Shown piece after piece: positions 1 through 9,148 of a stretch of DNA of 64,000 nt (the stretch's first letter is position 1; each line of letters opens with the position of its first letter). This DNA comes from Proteiniclasticum ruminis DSM 24773 (lineage in GTDB: Bacteria > Bacillota > Clostridia > Clostridiales > Clostridiaceae), in the NCBI RefSeq assembly GCF_000701905.1, contig NZ_JNKC01000001.1, forward strand, positions 248,001-312,000. Direction: 5' to 3'. The translations under genes were made by a program, and so were the position numbers. The notes under the pieces were generated by a model. That model searched no databases. It had not been told where the DNA came from and worked only from the letters and a program-made list of their open reading frames with translations.

Positions 1-148
1 CCGTTGTCCCAGTACAAACTTCTTCGTAAGTTGGACTCATCTTATGACCGTTAGAATATCCAGACTTCGTGGTCAGAATCCCTTCCTTTCTAGAAAAAAA
101 CTCATCAACCCCCCAAAAACATCCTCCAGCAAGTGCAATCTCTCTCAT
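1..148 (-). CDS. msrA: Peptide-methionine (S)-S-oxide reductase MsrA, N-terminal part (cut by window edge)
   Basis: Reduces methionine-S-sulfoxide in oxidised proteins, in the cytoplasm. Only the first 49 residues are present. They begin [18 protein letters not shown], and the GCFWG motif carries the catalytic cysteine (Cys10), which is diagnostic for MsrA. The segment continues with the family pattern GYSNG and [11 protein letters not shown]. The start ATG (complement of 146-148) has a strong AGGAGG ribosome site 7-12 bases upstream. The C-terminal end, with the resolving cysteines if any, lies outside the window, so a fused MsrB domain cannot be excluded. The gene is transcribed leftward, away from the next ORF. 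Confidence 0.93.
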   Translation of the reverse strand, partial: MREIALAGGCFWGVDEFFSRKEGILTTKSGYSNGHKMSPTYEEVCTGTT

Positions 149-428
149 TTCAATTCACTCCTCCTTATCTACTTATTATCACTATTGTAACAGAAAACCG
201 GAATTTATTGATATATTATCACACTGAGAGATGCTTAGATTTACGCAACTTGTATTTGCAAACGTTAATCATCCCAGAGGATTTGCTATTATTATAATCT
301 TTATGATTATAAACTAAAAAATCAGCAATAACTAAGTTAAAAACATAAATTTGGATATCAAAGTTGTAAATGTAATGAAATACTTATTATTTGCAAGTTT
401 TCCTGCATAAAACTTTATCAATTCACCG
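149..428. other. AT-rich intergenic region upstream of msrA
   Basis: No gene is visible here. It must contain the leftward msrA promoter. An 8-bp inverted repeat (TTATAATC at 292-299, GATTATAA at 305-312) forms a small AT-rich dyad with a 5-nt loop. No coding sequence can be supported. Confidence 0.5.
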
Positions 429-464
429 TTGACTTGCATGTACAAATTTGCAATAATGTACATG
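429..464 (+). promoter_or_regulatory. SigA-type promoter with 8-bp inverted repeat around the -10
   Basis: TTGACT (429-434), a 17-nt spacer and AATAAT (452-457) form a good housekeeping promoter. A perfect 8-bp inverted repeat, CATGTACA (437-444) and TGTACATG (457-464), overlaps the spacer and the -10. This is a typical operator layout for a dimeric repressor and suggests that the small ORF downstream is regulated. Confidence 0.6.
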
Positions 465-509
465 AGAGAAACAATCACTCGAGTACTAAAAATCATGGAG
501 GTAATTGAT

Positions 510-623
510 ATGAAGAACATGTTGAAAGTAGTTATCCGTTTCATTACAAAAGACGTTATCGCTCCCGACTTTAATCCATGGCTTGTACAAAGAGAAGTGG
601 ATGTACCAAAAAGATTCGTTTAA
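510..623 (+). CDS. Small protein of 37 residues, unknown function
   Basis: The ORF starts MKNMLKVVIRFITKDVIAP and ends DVPKRFV. The chosen ATG (510-512) follows GGAGG with ideal spacing, a promoter with an operator-like repeat lies just upstream, and a rho-independent terminator follows at 694-726. This is therefore a complete small transcription unit rather than a chance ORF. The N-terminal half is basic and amphipathic, and the C-terminal half is mixed and charged. There is no cysteine, signal peptide or lipobox, so an AgrD-type thiolactone peptide is unlikely. I do not recognise the family. It could be a regulatory or membrane-active peptide, but nothing in the sequence settles this. Confidence 0.45.
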   Translation: MKNMLKVVIRFITKDVIAPDFNPWLVQREVDVPKRFV

Positions 624-693
624 TTCTAATATTATATAAAGTCCCGCCTCTGTCATTCTTGGTTGGGATCGCAGGAATAAAATCCTTGAATAT

Positions 694-726
694 AAAACCG
701 CTGGGTGTCTCCAGCGGTTTTATATT
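694..726 (+). terminator. Rho-independent terminator after the 37-residue ORF
   Basis: AAAACCGCTGG, a 6-nt loop and CCAGCGGTTTTATATTTTG form an 11-bp stem followed by a U-rich tail. Confidence 0.8.
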
Positions 727-1182
727 TTGTTTTCCTTTGATCCTCAAGGAAAATAGTATTTATTGCATTTCATTAAAATATACTTTTTCATGTTCTGTTT
801 ATAAAAGCATACCTTTCATTAATGCTTGAAACATAACTTATTATAATACTATTTATCATAATAAAAATCAATAATTTCCAGTTTTTATTTTACGACAGGC
901 TAAATATTCTGATATTGACGAATATTGTTTTTTGGTTTTTTTAATTTAAACTATATAATTTCAACTTTCTATTTTCGACAAATACTTATCATTACTACAA
1001 TTTTTTCGACTTGTATGGTAGCCATATTGATTCTCGAGAATATTATTATTAATTTTGACTAAACCTTCGAATTTTTAGATAAATTGAAGGTTTTTTTTTA
1101 TTATGTTACGATTCACTCATAAAAGTCGATTAATATTTTAATGATAATAAAACCATTTGACAAAAAATAACGAGGTGTAATT
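727..1182. other. AT-rich intergenic region before the CAP-domain gene
   Basis: About 450 bases without a supportable gene. The one clear signal is a second terminator-like hairpin at 1061-1100. The rest is AT-rich and must include the promoter of the CAP gene. The start of that gene has a GAGGTG ribosome site at about 1171-1176. Confidence 0.5.
1061..1100 (+). terminator. Terminator-like hairpin upstream of the CAP-domain gene
   Basis: AAACCTTC ... GAAGGTTTTTTTTTA has a 7-8-bp stem, a loop of about 17 nt and nine T residues. It lies 83 bases upstream of the CAP gene with no gene just before it, so it may be an attenuator in the leader or the end of an unseen small RNA. Confidence 0.5.
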
Positions 1183-2124
1183 ATGAGGAAAATCATTTCA
1201 TTACTAATAGCAACTTCTACTTTGATATCATCTTTCTGGGCTGTTAACTTTCAGAACAAAGAAAACGTACCTGCAGAAGACGACAAGCAGATTGTGTTGT
1301 CTGAAGAAAGCACCACAGAAAGTATCCACGTATTCAAACCTGCCGGATTAGAATCCGAAAAGTTCACAGATGGCTTCAGTTTTGATTTACATAAGAAGAT
1401 GATTGAAATAAAATCAGATCTCTTCTTTCAAAACTTCAAGACAGAACTGGCTGCAAAAGAAGCCCAAAAAATAGCTGAACAGCAAGCCAAAATAGCTGAA
1501 GAAGAGAAGAAAGCCGAAGCGGCCGTTACACAGAAGAGTAAACCAGCTGCATCAACTGTAAGCAACAGTACGAATACTAAACCTGCTTCAGGCACACCAG
1601 AAAAAGTTTCACCAAAACCAGCTCCAGCTCCAGCTCCAGCTCCAGCTCCAGCTCCGGCTCCAGCTCCGGCTCCAGCTCCAGCTCCAGCTCCAGCTCCGGC
1701 TCCGGCTCCAGAACCAGTCAACACAAACACTTCAAGCTACGATTACTTAAGCAGTGTTGAAAAAGAAATCTTAACAGTAACAAACAGATATAGGAGTGAA
1801 AACGGTCTTGCCCCATTAACTTGGGATTCCTCACTGTACAATTCAGCAAGATCCCACAGTGCTCTAATGTTTACTACCAACACATTCAAACATACAACAA
1901 AGTATAATGTTGGAGAGAATATCTACATGTTAGCCTCAGGTGATAACAGCAAATACTCTGCTGAGTTTATAGTTGCAAAATGGATGAATTCAGAAGGACA
2001 TAGAGCAAATATCCTGAACCCTAAAGCATCTAGAATGGGTGCAGGTGTAGTGTTCGGCCAGCAGTATTTCGCAAAATATAACCGTAATCTGCCAACCATC
2101 TACGCAACACAGCATTTTAAATAA
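1183..2124 (+). CDS. Secreted CAP-domain (SCP/YkwD-like) protein with Ala-Pro linker
   Basis: A 313-residue exported protein. Residues 1-20 form a signal peptide (MRKIISLLIATSTLISSFWA). Residues 85-110 are a Lys/Glu/Ala-rich, probably coiled segment. Residues 147-176 are a pure Ala-Pro repeat linker. Residues 190-313 are a CAP domain (cysteine-rich secretory protein/antigen 5/PR-1 superfamily), recognised by EILTVTNRYRSENGL, the H in SARSHSALM, the GEN motif in VGENIYM, and WMNSEGHRANIL. Bacterial CAP proteins of the YkwD type are extracellular or wall-associated, and their biochemical function is largely unknown. The linker probably spans the peptidoglycan. The start has GAGGTG seven bases upstream. 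The native terminator downstream is split by an IS element. Confidence 0.88.
   Translation: MRKIISLLIATSTLISSFWAVNFQNKENVPAEDDKQIVLSEESTTESIHVFKPAGLESEKFTDGFSFDLHKKMIEIKSDLFFQNFKTELAAKEAQKIAEQQAKIAEEEKKAEAAVTQKSKPAASTVSNSTNTKPASGTPEKVSPKPAPAPAPAPAPAPAPAPAPAPAPAPAPAPAPEPVNTNTSSYDYLSSVEKEILTVTNRYRSENGLAPLTWDSSLYNSARSHSALMFTTNTFKHTTKYNVGENIYMLASGDNSKYSAEFIVAKWMNSEGHRANILNPKASRMGAGVVFGQQYFAKYNRNLPTIYATQHFK
1621..1710 (+). repeat. 15 tandem hexamers GCTCC(A/G) encoding (Ala-Pro)15
   Basis: Exactly 90 bases made of 15 head-to-tail GCTCCA or GCTCCG units, inside the CAP-protein linker. Unit number can change by slippage in steps of two residues without breaking the frame. Confidence 0.95.
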
Positions 2125-2199
2125 TATTGCACACCATAAAAAGAACCACCAATTCCAGGAGGCCACTGAAAAAGTGGCTTAAAATAAGTCAGACTCGAA

Positions 2200-2247
2200 C
2201 AAAAGAGAGAGAAGAATGCAAGTTATGCTAAACTTCTCTCTCTTTTG
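2200..2247 (-). terminator. Hairpin ending the transposase transcript
   Basis: A perfect 15-bp stem, CAAAAGAGAGAGAAG (2200-2214) with CTTCTCTCTCTTTTG (2233-2247), lies just beyond the transposase gene inside the IS. On the minus strand it ends in CTCTCTCTTTTG, a moderate U tract. Confidence 0.6.
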
Positions 2248-2319
2248 CTGTCTATTTGAGGGTATTAGCTGTATTAACCTTCTGCCATTTATCTGTTAGA
2301 GCCAATATTCTTTTCATAT

Positions 2320-3747
2320 TCACTGCAAAATAGTAAATGCGCCTTGCAAGGTCATGCCAAACAGACCTCGACTGGAGGCAACACCATAGCCATGCCGATG
2401 TTTTAGTTCACTGTTCTTTGCTTCAATTTTGTAACGTTGCTTTGAGTAGAGCTTGAATTCTTCGGTTTCTTGAAACTCTTTTTGCGCTGTATGCAATCTG
2501 GATGTCAATGTCACCGAAAAGCTCTTAGTCACTGCGCCTTCTTTGTAACAACCCTCTTTATGAGGACAGACTTTACATTTCTCCACATCAAAAAAGTAGG
2601 AGATGACCGCTGCAGTGCCTGTCTTTTCTCGTTTCTTCTTACCTGAACTGGTTTTCCGTATACTCATGTGCCCAGCCTGACAGACATACATCCCAGCATC
2701 TTTGTTGAACAGGAATCTTGTGGAGTTTTTATTTGGACTGTGAGTGATAGTCTCGCTCAGTTTTGCAACCAACTTGATGTTTCTTTCTTTAGCCATAAGG
2801 ATATTTCCACTTTCAGAATAAGCAGCATCACCAACTACAGCATCCACTTTAATCCCGTTTTCTTCGGTCAGCTGAATAAGTCCTGGAAGCTCTTTGCCAT
2901 CATGCTTCTCTCCGGAAGTTACGGCATACGCCGTGATAATGCGTTCCGGTGTAAGGGCCAGATGTGTCTTGTATCCGAAGAATGCAGTATCTGCTGTCTT
3001 ATGTCCAATCCGAGCATCTGCGTCAGCAGAATACTGCAGATGTTCTTTATTGTCTATGATTACTTCCTCTAGATAGTTCAGTGCTTCCTTTACCGCAGGG
3101 CTTAACAGCAGGTTTTCTTCATTCTTCACGAATTCCACAAGTTTCGAAGCATACCCGATCTGGTCCTCATACATCCCGGATGTGGTTTTTTCTGGCATCT
3201 TCTCTTTATGTCCTTCATCAATCCGATAGATTGCCTTTCGCAAGTTCTTAGAACTATCTACAAGAATTTCTCTTTGTGACTTGAGATTATATCTGCTTTT
3301 GCTATGTGTGGAGTCTACAATGATTGTGCCTGTCTTGATCACATTTCTTTTTATGGCATATCCTACACTGAGATTTACAAGCTTTGTAAGGATATCCGTA
3401 TCTTTTAGTCTCAGCTTTCGAAATTTCGTTAACGTACTCGGATTGATAACTGGATCCTCTGGGGCTAGCCCCAGGAAGAACTTGAACGACATATCATACA
3501 TGGAACGTTCTACGACATCGACATCGGATAAGATATAGGTTTCCTTCAGAATCAGATACCTGATCAAACGCATTGGAGGAATTGCATTTCTTCCATTATC
3601 CAAACAGTACTTATTAATAAGCTCGTCTTCGATCATCGAAAAATCGATTTCCTCGTTGATCCTTCTCAACATATGGTCTTTAGGGATGATTAAGTCATAG
3701 AGCGCAGTGTATTGACTTGTTAAGATTTCCAGCTGTTTTTTGATCAT
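2320..3747 (-). CDS. IS1182-family DDE transposase, C-terminus frameshifted
   Basis: Cuts and joins IS ends. The N-terminal part has the IS1182 DUF772-type region (about residues 1-110), followed by a DDE domain (IIVDSTHSKSRYN, VVGDAAYSESGN, and the closing region YKIEAKNSELKHRHGYG). A cysteine cluster, CKVCPHKEGC, sits in the inserted region. I chose MIKKQLEIL as the start because GAGGTG lies just upstream. The frame stops at TGA after GAFTILQ. One extra T in the preceding T4 run would restore a reading of about 24 more residues, beginning AVNMKRILALTDKW and ending at 2252. That matches the usual IS1182 C-terminus, so a single-base deletion is likely. The enzyme may be inactive. Confidence 0.85.
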   Translation of the reverse strand: MIKKQLEILTSQYTALYDLIIPKDHMLRRINEEIDFSMIEDELINKYCLDNGRNAIPPMRLIRYLILKETYILSDVDVVERSMYDMSFKFFLGLAPEDPVINPSTLTKFRKLRLKDTDILTKLVNLSVGYAIKRNVIKTGTIIVDSTHSKSRYNLKSQREILVDSSKNLRKAIYRIDEGHKEKMPEKTTSGMYEDQIGYASKLVEFVKNEENLLLSPAVKEALNYLEEVIIDNKEHLQYSADADARIGHKTADTAFFGYKTHLALTPERIITAYAVTSGEKHDGKELPGLIQLTEENGIKVDAVVGDAAYSESGNILMAKERNIKLVAKLSETITHSPNKNSTRFLFNKDAGMYVCQAGHMSIRKTSSGKKKREKTGTAAVISYFFDVEKCKVCPHKEGCYKEGAVTKSFSVTLTSRLHTAQKEFQETEEFKLYSKQRYKIEAKNSELKHRHGYGVASSRGLFGMTLQGAFTILQ

Positions 3748-3991
3748 AAGGCACCTCACAAAATAGACTTTTTCATATACTTATTGTATTATATATTAAA
3801 ATTATATGCAGTAAATATATTTAATTATGCCATTACAATAAAAAAGACCTGAGATAATTTCTCAGATCTAGTTTATTAGACTTTTTCAGCGGCCTCGAAT
3901 CCCGGTGGTTCTTTTTTTACTCTTCCCATCTAACACACTAAGTTCCAACACACTTCCCCTATCCAATAGCGTGAAGTTCCATATTATTCTA

Positions 3992-4963
3992 CTAGAAAAG
4001 CAGCCTCATCAGTTCTTCATCCTGAATATTCACCATGTAGTCCGATAAGGTAATTTCTTTAAGGGCATCCAGTACATTTTGCTCCTGATGTTTTACACCT
4101 ACGAGCTTTTCTTCAAGTTCACTAATGTTCCTTGTACCGAAAAAATCACCATAAATCCGTATCGTTTCAATAGACCCTTTTTGAACATCCAATGTGACTT
4201 CAACTGTGCCGCCAGCAAATCGGCCTTCTTTCGTCATGGAAAACTTTGGACTTTGTCCATAGTTCCATTCCCAGGTAGAATACTTTTCTTCTTTCAGTTT
4301 CAGGATTTCTTCTTCCTCTGCAGTATCAAAAATTGTAATGTTATCGAGCCCTCCAGCTACAGAGCTCATAACGCGATCCCTAAATTCCAATACATCCATT
4401 GGAGTCTCCAGATGTTCACTGATATTCGTAATTCTAGAAGCTACTGATTTTACACTCTTTCCAGTAAACTTGATATCACGAGGTTTAAGCGCTCCTGAAA
4501 TATCTGCTTTTTTTGAGGAAAACAACAGCGTTCCATGGTGCATGACACGATTCTTGTGCTTGCACTGTGCTGTTCCAGAGAACTTCTTCCCATCAATAGT
4601 CATATCATTTCTACCAGAAAACTCTGCTTGCACACCCAACTCATTAAGAGCTTTCGTAATAGGTTCACAAAATCCCCTGAAGTCATTGAAACTCTTCTTG
4701 CTGTTTTCTATAAAAGTGTAATTGATGTTTCCCAAGTCGTGATAAACCGCCCCGCCACCAGTGAGGCGACGGACAACCTTTATCTCTTTTTCCTTAACAT
4801 ACTCAACATTAATCTCAGACAGGGTATTCTGATTTGTGCCGACAATAATAGCATTGTCATTTCTCCATAGATAAAAAACATCCTCATCTGTATGTTTTAG
4901 CAGATACTCTTCTGAAGCTAGATTAAAATAAGCATCTGTATTTTCACTGATTATATATCTCAT
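3992..4963 (-). CDS. lplA: Lipoate-protein ligase A
   Basis: Attaches free lipoate, through lipoyl-AMP, to the lysine of GcvH and other lipoyl domains. It is a 323-residue cytoplasmic enzyme. The LplA signature RRLTGGGAVYHDLGN is at residues 65-79 and the catalytic-lysine region DGKKFSGTAQ at 124-133, followed by HHGTLLF. The C-terminal accessory domain (about residues 235-323) is present, so this is the full-length ligase form. It is the last gene of the glycine-cleavage operon, and its start (complement of 4961-4963) lies one base beyond the lpdA stop, which implies coupled translation. Placing the ligase next to gcvH and lpdA indicates lipoate scavenging to activate the H protein. Confidence 0.94.
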   Translation of the reverse strand: MRYIISENTDAYFNLASEEYLLKHTDEDVFYLWRNDNAIIVGTNQNTLSEINVEYVKEKEIKVVRRLTGGGAVYHDLGNINYTFIENSKKSFNDFRGFCEPITKALNELGVQAEFSGRNDMTIDGKKFSGTAQCKHKNRVMHHGTLLFSSKKADISGALKPRDIKFTGKSVKSVASRITNISEHLETPMDVLEFRDRVMSSVAGGLDNITIFDTAEEEEILKLKEEKYSTWEWNYGQSPKFSMTKEGRFAGGTVEVTLDVQKGSIETIRIYGDFFGTRNISELEEKLVGVKHQEQNVLDALKEITLSDYMVNIQDEELMRLLF

Positions 4964-4964
4964 C

Positions 4965-6347
4965 TTATCTCCTTGACTGAACCATATGTACAGCTTCCCC
5001 TTTTAGTCCCATCACACTTTCGTAAAATGCTTCTGCAAGGGTAGGATGTGCATGGATGACGTGTTTCAGATCGTCCACACTCAGCCCCATTTCACAGGCT
5101 AGAAGCCCCTCATGGATCAAGTCCGACGCATGAGCCCCCATGATATGAACACCAATGATTTTAAAGTTCTGATCGGAGATCACTTTCACAAGCCCTTCAC
5201 CTTCCCCCATGGTCAGAGCTTTCCCATTCGCTCCAAGCATAAACTTGCTGACATGATATTCTATACCTTGTTCTTTAAGCTGCTCTTCTGTATATCCCAC
5301 AGAAGCAACTTCCGGGAATAAGAAAACGCACCCAGGGATAAATCTTCCCATCTTCGGATTCTTTCCAGCAAGATATTCCGACACATACTCCCCCTGAGCA
5401 GAAGCAGCATGAGCTAGAAGCCATTTCCCATTCACATCTCCAATGGCAAATATATTCTCCTGACTGGTTCTAAAATGATCATCCACCACAATTCCCTTCC
5501 GGTTCATTTCCACACCAATCTCTTCCAGTCCAAGATCCTGTGTATTTGGCCTTCGGCCTGTGGCAATCAGCACCTGATCTCCCGAAATGATCACTGGACC
5601 CTTTTTCCCCTCCATTGTCACATGAAGTTTCTGCCCGTCTCTGCTGATTTCCTGAACCATCGCAGAAGTGATAATTTCAATCCCTTTCTTCTTCAGAATC
5701 GGTTTTAGCCTTTTTACAATTTCACCATCTATCCCAGGTAAAATGTTTGGCATGGCTTCCAGCACGGTCACCTTTGATCCAAAACTTGCAAAGATTCCCG
5801 CAAACTCCATCCCTATCACACCGCCACCTACAATAACAAGTTCATCCGGAATGGACTCAAAATCAAGAAGTTCTGTGCTTGTCACCACACCTTCGTGATG
5901 AACCCCAGCAATCGGTGGTATAAAGGAGGACGAACCCGTGGCAATGATCAGTTTATCAAACTCAATCACATCTCCATTGACAGAAACACTGTTGCTTGAC
6001 AGAAGTTTTCCTTCTCCATAGAGAACCTCTACCCCTGCTGATGATAAAAGCTTCTCCACTCCAGAAACCAGAGTGTCCACCACCTGATTTTTCCGTTCCC
6101 GAATCTTATGTGCATTAGGTTTTACAATACCGTCAAAATCCAAGCCATAACTTTCCAGGTGGGAAGCATGATTTAGAATTTCCGCACTTTTGTATAGTGC
6201 TTTTGTTGGAATACATCCTACATTCAGACATACTCCACCTACTCTGTTTTTTTCAATTAATGTTGTTTCAAATCCAAGTTGGCGCAAACGGATGGCGGCC
6301 ACATAGCCGCCAGGTCCCCCGCCAAGTATCACTACTTTATTTGACAT
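4965..6347 (-). CDS. lpdA: Dihydrolipoyl dehydrogenase (L protein)
   Basis: An FAD enzyme that reoxidises the dihydrolipoyl arm of GcvH with NAD+. The 460-residue protein has the FAD dinucleotide motif GGGPGGYVA (residues 9-17), the redox-active pair CLNVGC (Cys40, Cys45), the NAD-binding motif VGGGVIGMEFA, a second FAD motif (IFAIGDV) and the C-terminal interface motif HAHPTLAEAFYE with the catalytic His-Glu pair. Length is normal and there is no N-terminal lipoyl domain. It lies three bases downstream of gcvPB in the same operon, so it serves the glycine cleavage system. It may also serve other lipoyl complexes not seen here. Confidence 0.96.
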   Translation of the reverse strand: MSNKVVILGGGPGGYVAAIRLRQLGFETTLIEKNRVGGVCLNVGCIPTKALYKSAEILNHASHLESYGLDFDGIVKPNAHKIRERKNQVVDTLVSGVEKLLSSAGVEVLYGEGKLLSSNSVSVNGDVIEFDKLIIATGSSSFIPPIAGVHHEGVVTSTELLDFESIPDELVIVGGGVIGMEFAGIFASFGSKVTVLEAMPNILPGIDGEIVKRLKPILKKKGIEIITSAMVQEISRDGQKLHVTMEGKKGPVIISGDQVLIATGRRPNTQDLGLEEIGVEMNRKGIVVDDHFRTSQENIFAIGDVNGKWLLAHAASAQGEYVSEYLAGKNPKMGRFIPGCVFLFPEVASVGYTEEQLKEQGIEYHVSKFMLGANGKALTMGEGEGLVKVISDQNFKIIGVHIMGAHASDLIHEGLLACEMGLSVDDLKHVIHAHPTLAEAFYESVMGLKGEAVHMVQSRR

Positions 6348-6350
6348 AAA

Positions 6351-7805
6351 CTACTCCTTTGTCCAGTGAAGAATCAGCTGCCTTGCTGCAAGAGCTTCAT
6401 CCAGTCTTCGGACAGGAGTATCATGAGGCGCATTCTTCAATAGTTCAGGGTTTTCCTTTGCTTCTGTCGCAATCTGCTTCATGACCTCTATATACGCATC
6501 TAAGGTTTCCTTGCTCTCCGTCTCCGTTGGCTCCACCATCAGCGCTCCTTCCACAATCAGTGGGAAATACATAGTTGGTGGATGATATCCATAGTCAATG
6601 ATTCTCTTTGCCACATCAAGGGTAGAAACCGCATCTGTCTTTTCCTTTAGACCCGCAAACACAACTTCATGCATACAGGTTTCATCCACAGCTACTTTAT
6701 AGTGCTCTCTAAGGCTTTCCTTCATGTAATTGGCATTAAGCACCGCATTTGTTGAAGCAGCTTTCAATCCATCGTGTCCCATGGACAGCATGTAGATGTA
6801 AGCTCTCAATACCACACCAAAGTTTCCATAGAAGTTTTTCACTTTGCCGATGGAATCCTTATAGTCATAATCGAGATAATAAGCATCCCCACTCTTCGCT
6901 ACCACTGGAACTGGCAAGTATTCTTTCAAAATGTTCTTACAAGCCACAGGACCTGATCCAGGACCTCCTCCACCGTGTGGAGTAGAGAATGTTTTATGCA
7001 GGTTATAATGCAGAACGTCAAAGCCCATATCCCCGGGTCTTACAATCCCCATGATCGCATTCATGTTGGCCCCATCATAATAGAGAAGGCCTCCTGCTTC
7101 ATGGACAAGATCCGCAATTTCCTTGATATGTTTTTCAAACAATCCTAGTGTAGAAGGGTTGGTCAGCATAAGTCCGGCAATCTCATCACTCAAAACAGAT
7201 TTCAGAGAGTCAATATCCACCGATCCATCCTTATGGGAAGCCACTTCAACTACATCAAACCCAGCTACCGCTACTGAAGCAGGATTTGTTCCATGTGCAG
7301 AATCCGGTACGATGATTTTATTACGCTTTTTATCATTTCTCATTTCATGGTATTTTTTGATCAGCATAAGACCCACAAGCTCCCCATGGGCTCCTGCTGC
7401 AGGTTGGAGTGTAACTGCATCCATACCAGAAATTTCTTTGATATTTTCCTGAACGGTATACATTACTTCCAGCGCACCCTGTACCGTCTCCGCAGGCTGA
7501 AGCGGATGAAGTCTGGCAAATTTAGGATTCGCTGCAACCTCCTCATTGATCTTCGGATTATATTTCATGGTGCAGGATCCTAACGGATAGAATCCCGAAT
7601 CAATCGAATAGTTCTTTTTTGAAAGCAGTGTATAGTGGCGAACCACATCAAGTTCACTTACCTCAGGGAAATCCAGCTCCTCTTCTCTCAGAAAACTGGA
7701 ATCGATATAGTCACTAAGATTCATCTCTTTCAGAGAATCTTCAGGAAGAGCATACGACTTTCTTCCAGGTTTGGATAATTCAAAAATCAACTTTTCGTAA
7801 GCCAT
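6351..7805 (-). CDS. gcvPB: Glycine dehydrogenase (decarboxylating) subunit 2
   Basis: The PLP-binding half of the split P protein. It decarboxylates glycine and passes the aminomethyl group to lipoyl-GcvH. The 484-residue protein has the PLP-lysine motif [19 protein letters not shown], with the Schiff-base lysine at 271. DGANMNA and the HGTNPAS segment add cofactor contacts. The ATG overlaps the gcvPA stop by one base (TAATG) and GGAGGAG lies just upstream, so the two subunits are translationally coupled and made in equal amounts. The split two-gene form is usual in Clostridia and other Firmicutes. Confidence 0.96.
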   Translation of the reverse strand: MAYEKLIFELSKPGRKSYALPEDSLKEMNLSDYIDSSFLREEELDFPEVSELDVVRHYTLLSKKNYSIDSGFYPLGSCTMKYNPKINEEVAANPKFARLHPLQPAETVQGALEVMYTVQENIKEISGMDAVTLQPAAGAHGELVGLMLIKKYHEMRNDKKRNKIIVPDSAHGTNPASVAVAGFDVVEVASHKDGSVDIDSLKSVLSDEIAGLMLTNPSTLGLFEKHIKEIADLVHEAGGLLYYDGANMNAIMGIVRPGDMGFDVLHYNLHKTFSTPHGGGGPGSGPVACKNILKEYLPVPVVAKSGDAYYLDYDYKDSIGKVKNFYGNFGVVLRAYIYMLSMGHDGLKAASTNAVLNANYMKESLREHYKVAVDETCMHEVVFAGLKEKTDAVSTLDVAKRIIDYGYHPPTMYFPLIVEGALMVEPTETESKETLDAYIEVMKQIATEAKENPELLKNAPHDTPVRRLDEALAARQLILHWTKE

Positions 7806-9145
7806 TAGATCTCCTCCATAATTTTTACAAATCTATCGATTTCTTCAAGACTTCTATTTTCAGTGACAGCAATAAGCATAGCATCCCCTAGTTCTTCATT
7901 CGCCTTTTTCAGATTGAAGCCGCCTAAGATTCCATGCGCCCGTAGTTTTTCATTGATTTCATCTACAGACTGAGGACAAAGAACAGCAAACTCTTTAAAG
8001 AACGGTTTGTTGAACAGCGGTTTGTACTTTCCACTCTTCGTCAACTCTTGGAATGTATAATGCGCTTTCTTGAAGGACTGGGAAGCTACTTCCTTCATCC
8101 CATGCTTGCCAAGTGTGGCCATGTAGATTGCCGCGGTAATAGAATTCAGTGTCTGGTCCGAACAGATGTTGGATGTTGCTTTAAATCGTCTGATATGCTG
8201 TTCTCTTGCCTGAAGCGTCAGAACAAAAGCACGTTTTCCATCTCTGTCCAATGTCTGGCCTACAATACGGCCAGGCATCTTTCGCATGAGCTTTGTGGTG
8301 GTAGCCATAAAACCTAAAACAGGACCGCCATAATTGAGGTTCTGACCAAGGGCCTGTCCCTCTCCCACCACGATATCCGCTTTCAGTTCCCCAGGACTCT
8401 TTAGAATACTTAAGGCAATAGGGTCTACGCTCATGAGAAGAAGTGACTTATTATTATGAACAGCTTCCTCTATCTCTTTCACATTTTCCACAACACCATA
8501 AAAATTCGGGTATTGGAGCACCACACCAGCAACATCAGCTGTAAGCTTTTGCTGAAGATCTGAAACATCTGTGACCCCATCTTTTTCATCTACGAAAAGA
8601 ATGTCAACATTTCTAAACTTGAGATATGTCTCCAGAACCGCTCTTGTTTCAGGATGCACCGTTTTAGAAACCAGAATCTGCTTTCTCTTCGTTTGAACAG
8701 ACGCCAGGATTGCGCCCTCAGCAGCCGCAGTAGGCGCATCATACATAGACACATTCGAGACTTCCATGCCTGTAAGCGCACACATCATAGACTGATATTC
8801 AAATACACTCTGAAGTGTTCCCTGACTGATTTCAGGCTGATATGGGGTATAGGCTGTGTAAAACTCAGAACGTGTGACAAGTGTTCTGATAATGGATGGA
8901 ATATAGTGGTCATAGGATCCGGCTCCCAAGAAACAGGTCAGTTCATCTACACTCTCATTTTTCGATGCAAGGGCACTGACAATTCTTCTCACTTCTATCT
9001 CAGACTTGGACTTGGGAAGGTTCAGATCTTTTTGCAGTCGGACATTGTCCGGGATACTCTTGAACAGAGCTTCCGTAGACTCCACACCGATGACGCCAAG
9101 CATTTCCTGAACATCTTCTGGTGTATTAGGCAGATATGGATGCAT
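7805..9145 (-). CDS. gcvPA: Glycine dehydrogenase (decarboxylating) subunit 1
   Basis: The N-terminal-half homologue of P protein, which pairs with GcvPB to form the active decarboxylase. It has 446 residues, the usual length. Recognisable segments are [16 protein letters not shown] at the start, [30 protein letters not shown] and [13 protein letters not shown]. Like other subunit 1 proteins it lacks the PLP lysine. The start lies a few bases after the gcvH stop with GAGGA as ribosome site. Neighbours on both sides are glycine-cleavage genes. Confidence 0.96.
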   Translation of the reverse strand: MHPYLPNTPEDVQEMLGVIGVESTEALFKSIPDNVRLQKDLNLPKSKSEIEVRRIVSALASKNESVDELTCFLGAGSYDHYIPSIIRTLVTRSEFYTAYTPYQPEISQGTLQSVFEYQSMMCALTGMEVSNVSMYDAPTAAAEGAILASVQTKRKQILVSKTVHPETRAVLETYLKFRNVDILFVDEKDGVTDVSDLQQKLTADVAGVVLQYPNFYGVVENVKEIEEAVHNNKSLLLMSVDPIALSILKSPGELKADIVVGEGQALGQNLNYGGPVLGFMATTTKLMRKMPGRIVGQTLDRDGKRAFVLTLQAREQHIRRFKATSNICSDQTLNSITAAIYMATLGKHGMKEVASQSFKKAHYTFQELTKSGKYKPLFNKPFFKEFAVLCPQSVDEINEKLRAHGILGGFNLKKANEELGDAMLIAVTENRSLEEIDRFVKIMEEI

Positions 9146-9148
9146 AGA

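Larger units (their letters stand above)
2159..3896. mobile_element. IS1182-family insertion sequence, 1738 bp
   Basis: Bounded by 17-bp terminal inverted repeats, GAGGCCACTGAAAAAGT (2159-2175) and the complement of ACTTTTTCAGCGGCCTC (3880-3896), with one mismatch. It encodes one transposase on the minus strand. Each end carries a hairpin (2200-2247 and about 3849-3864) that may shield the transposase from outside transcription. No clear target-site duplication is visible. The element sits in the loop of a terminator. Confidence 0.88.
2138..3916 (+). terminator. Rho-independent terminator split by the IS1182-family insertion
   Basis: The left arm AAAAAGAACCACC (2138-2150) and right arm GGTGGTTCTTTTT (3904-3916, followed by more T) are perfect complements. 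They now sit on either side of the IS. Joined, they form a 13-bp stem with a short loop and a T tract, which would terminate the CAP transcript and, in reverse, the lplA transcript. The IS therefore landed in the loop. Confidence 0.75.

Noticed and set aside
578..829. 83-codon plus-strand ORF after the small peptide gene
   Set aside because: It runs through a rho-independent terminator (694-726) and has no ribosome site.
1428..1730. 100-codon minus-strand ORF rich in Gly-Ala repeats
   Set aside because: It is the antisense reading of the (GCTCCA)n repeat of the CAP gene, with no ribosome site.
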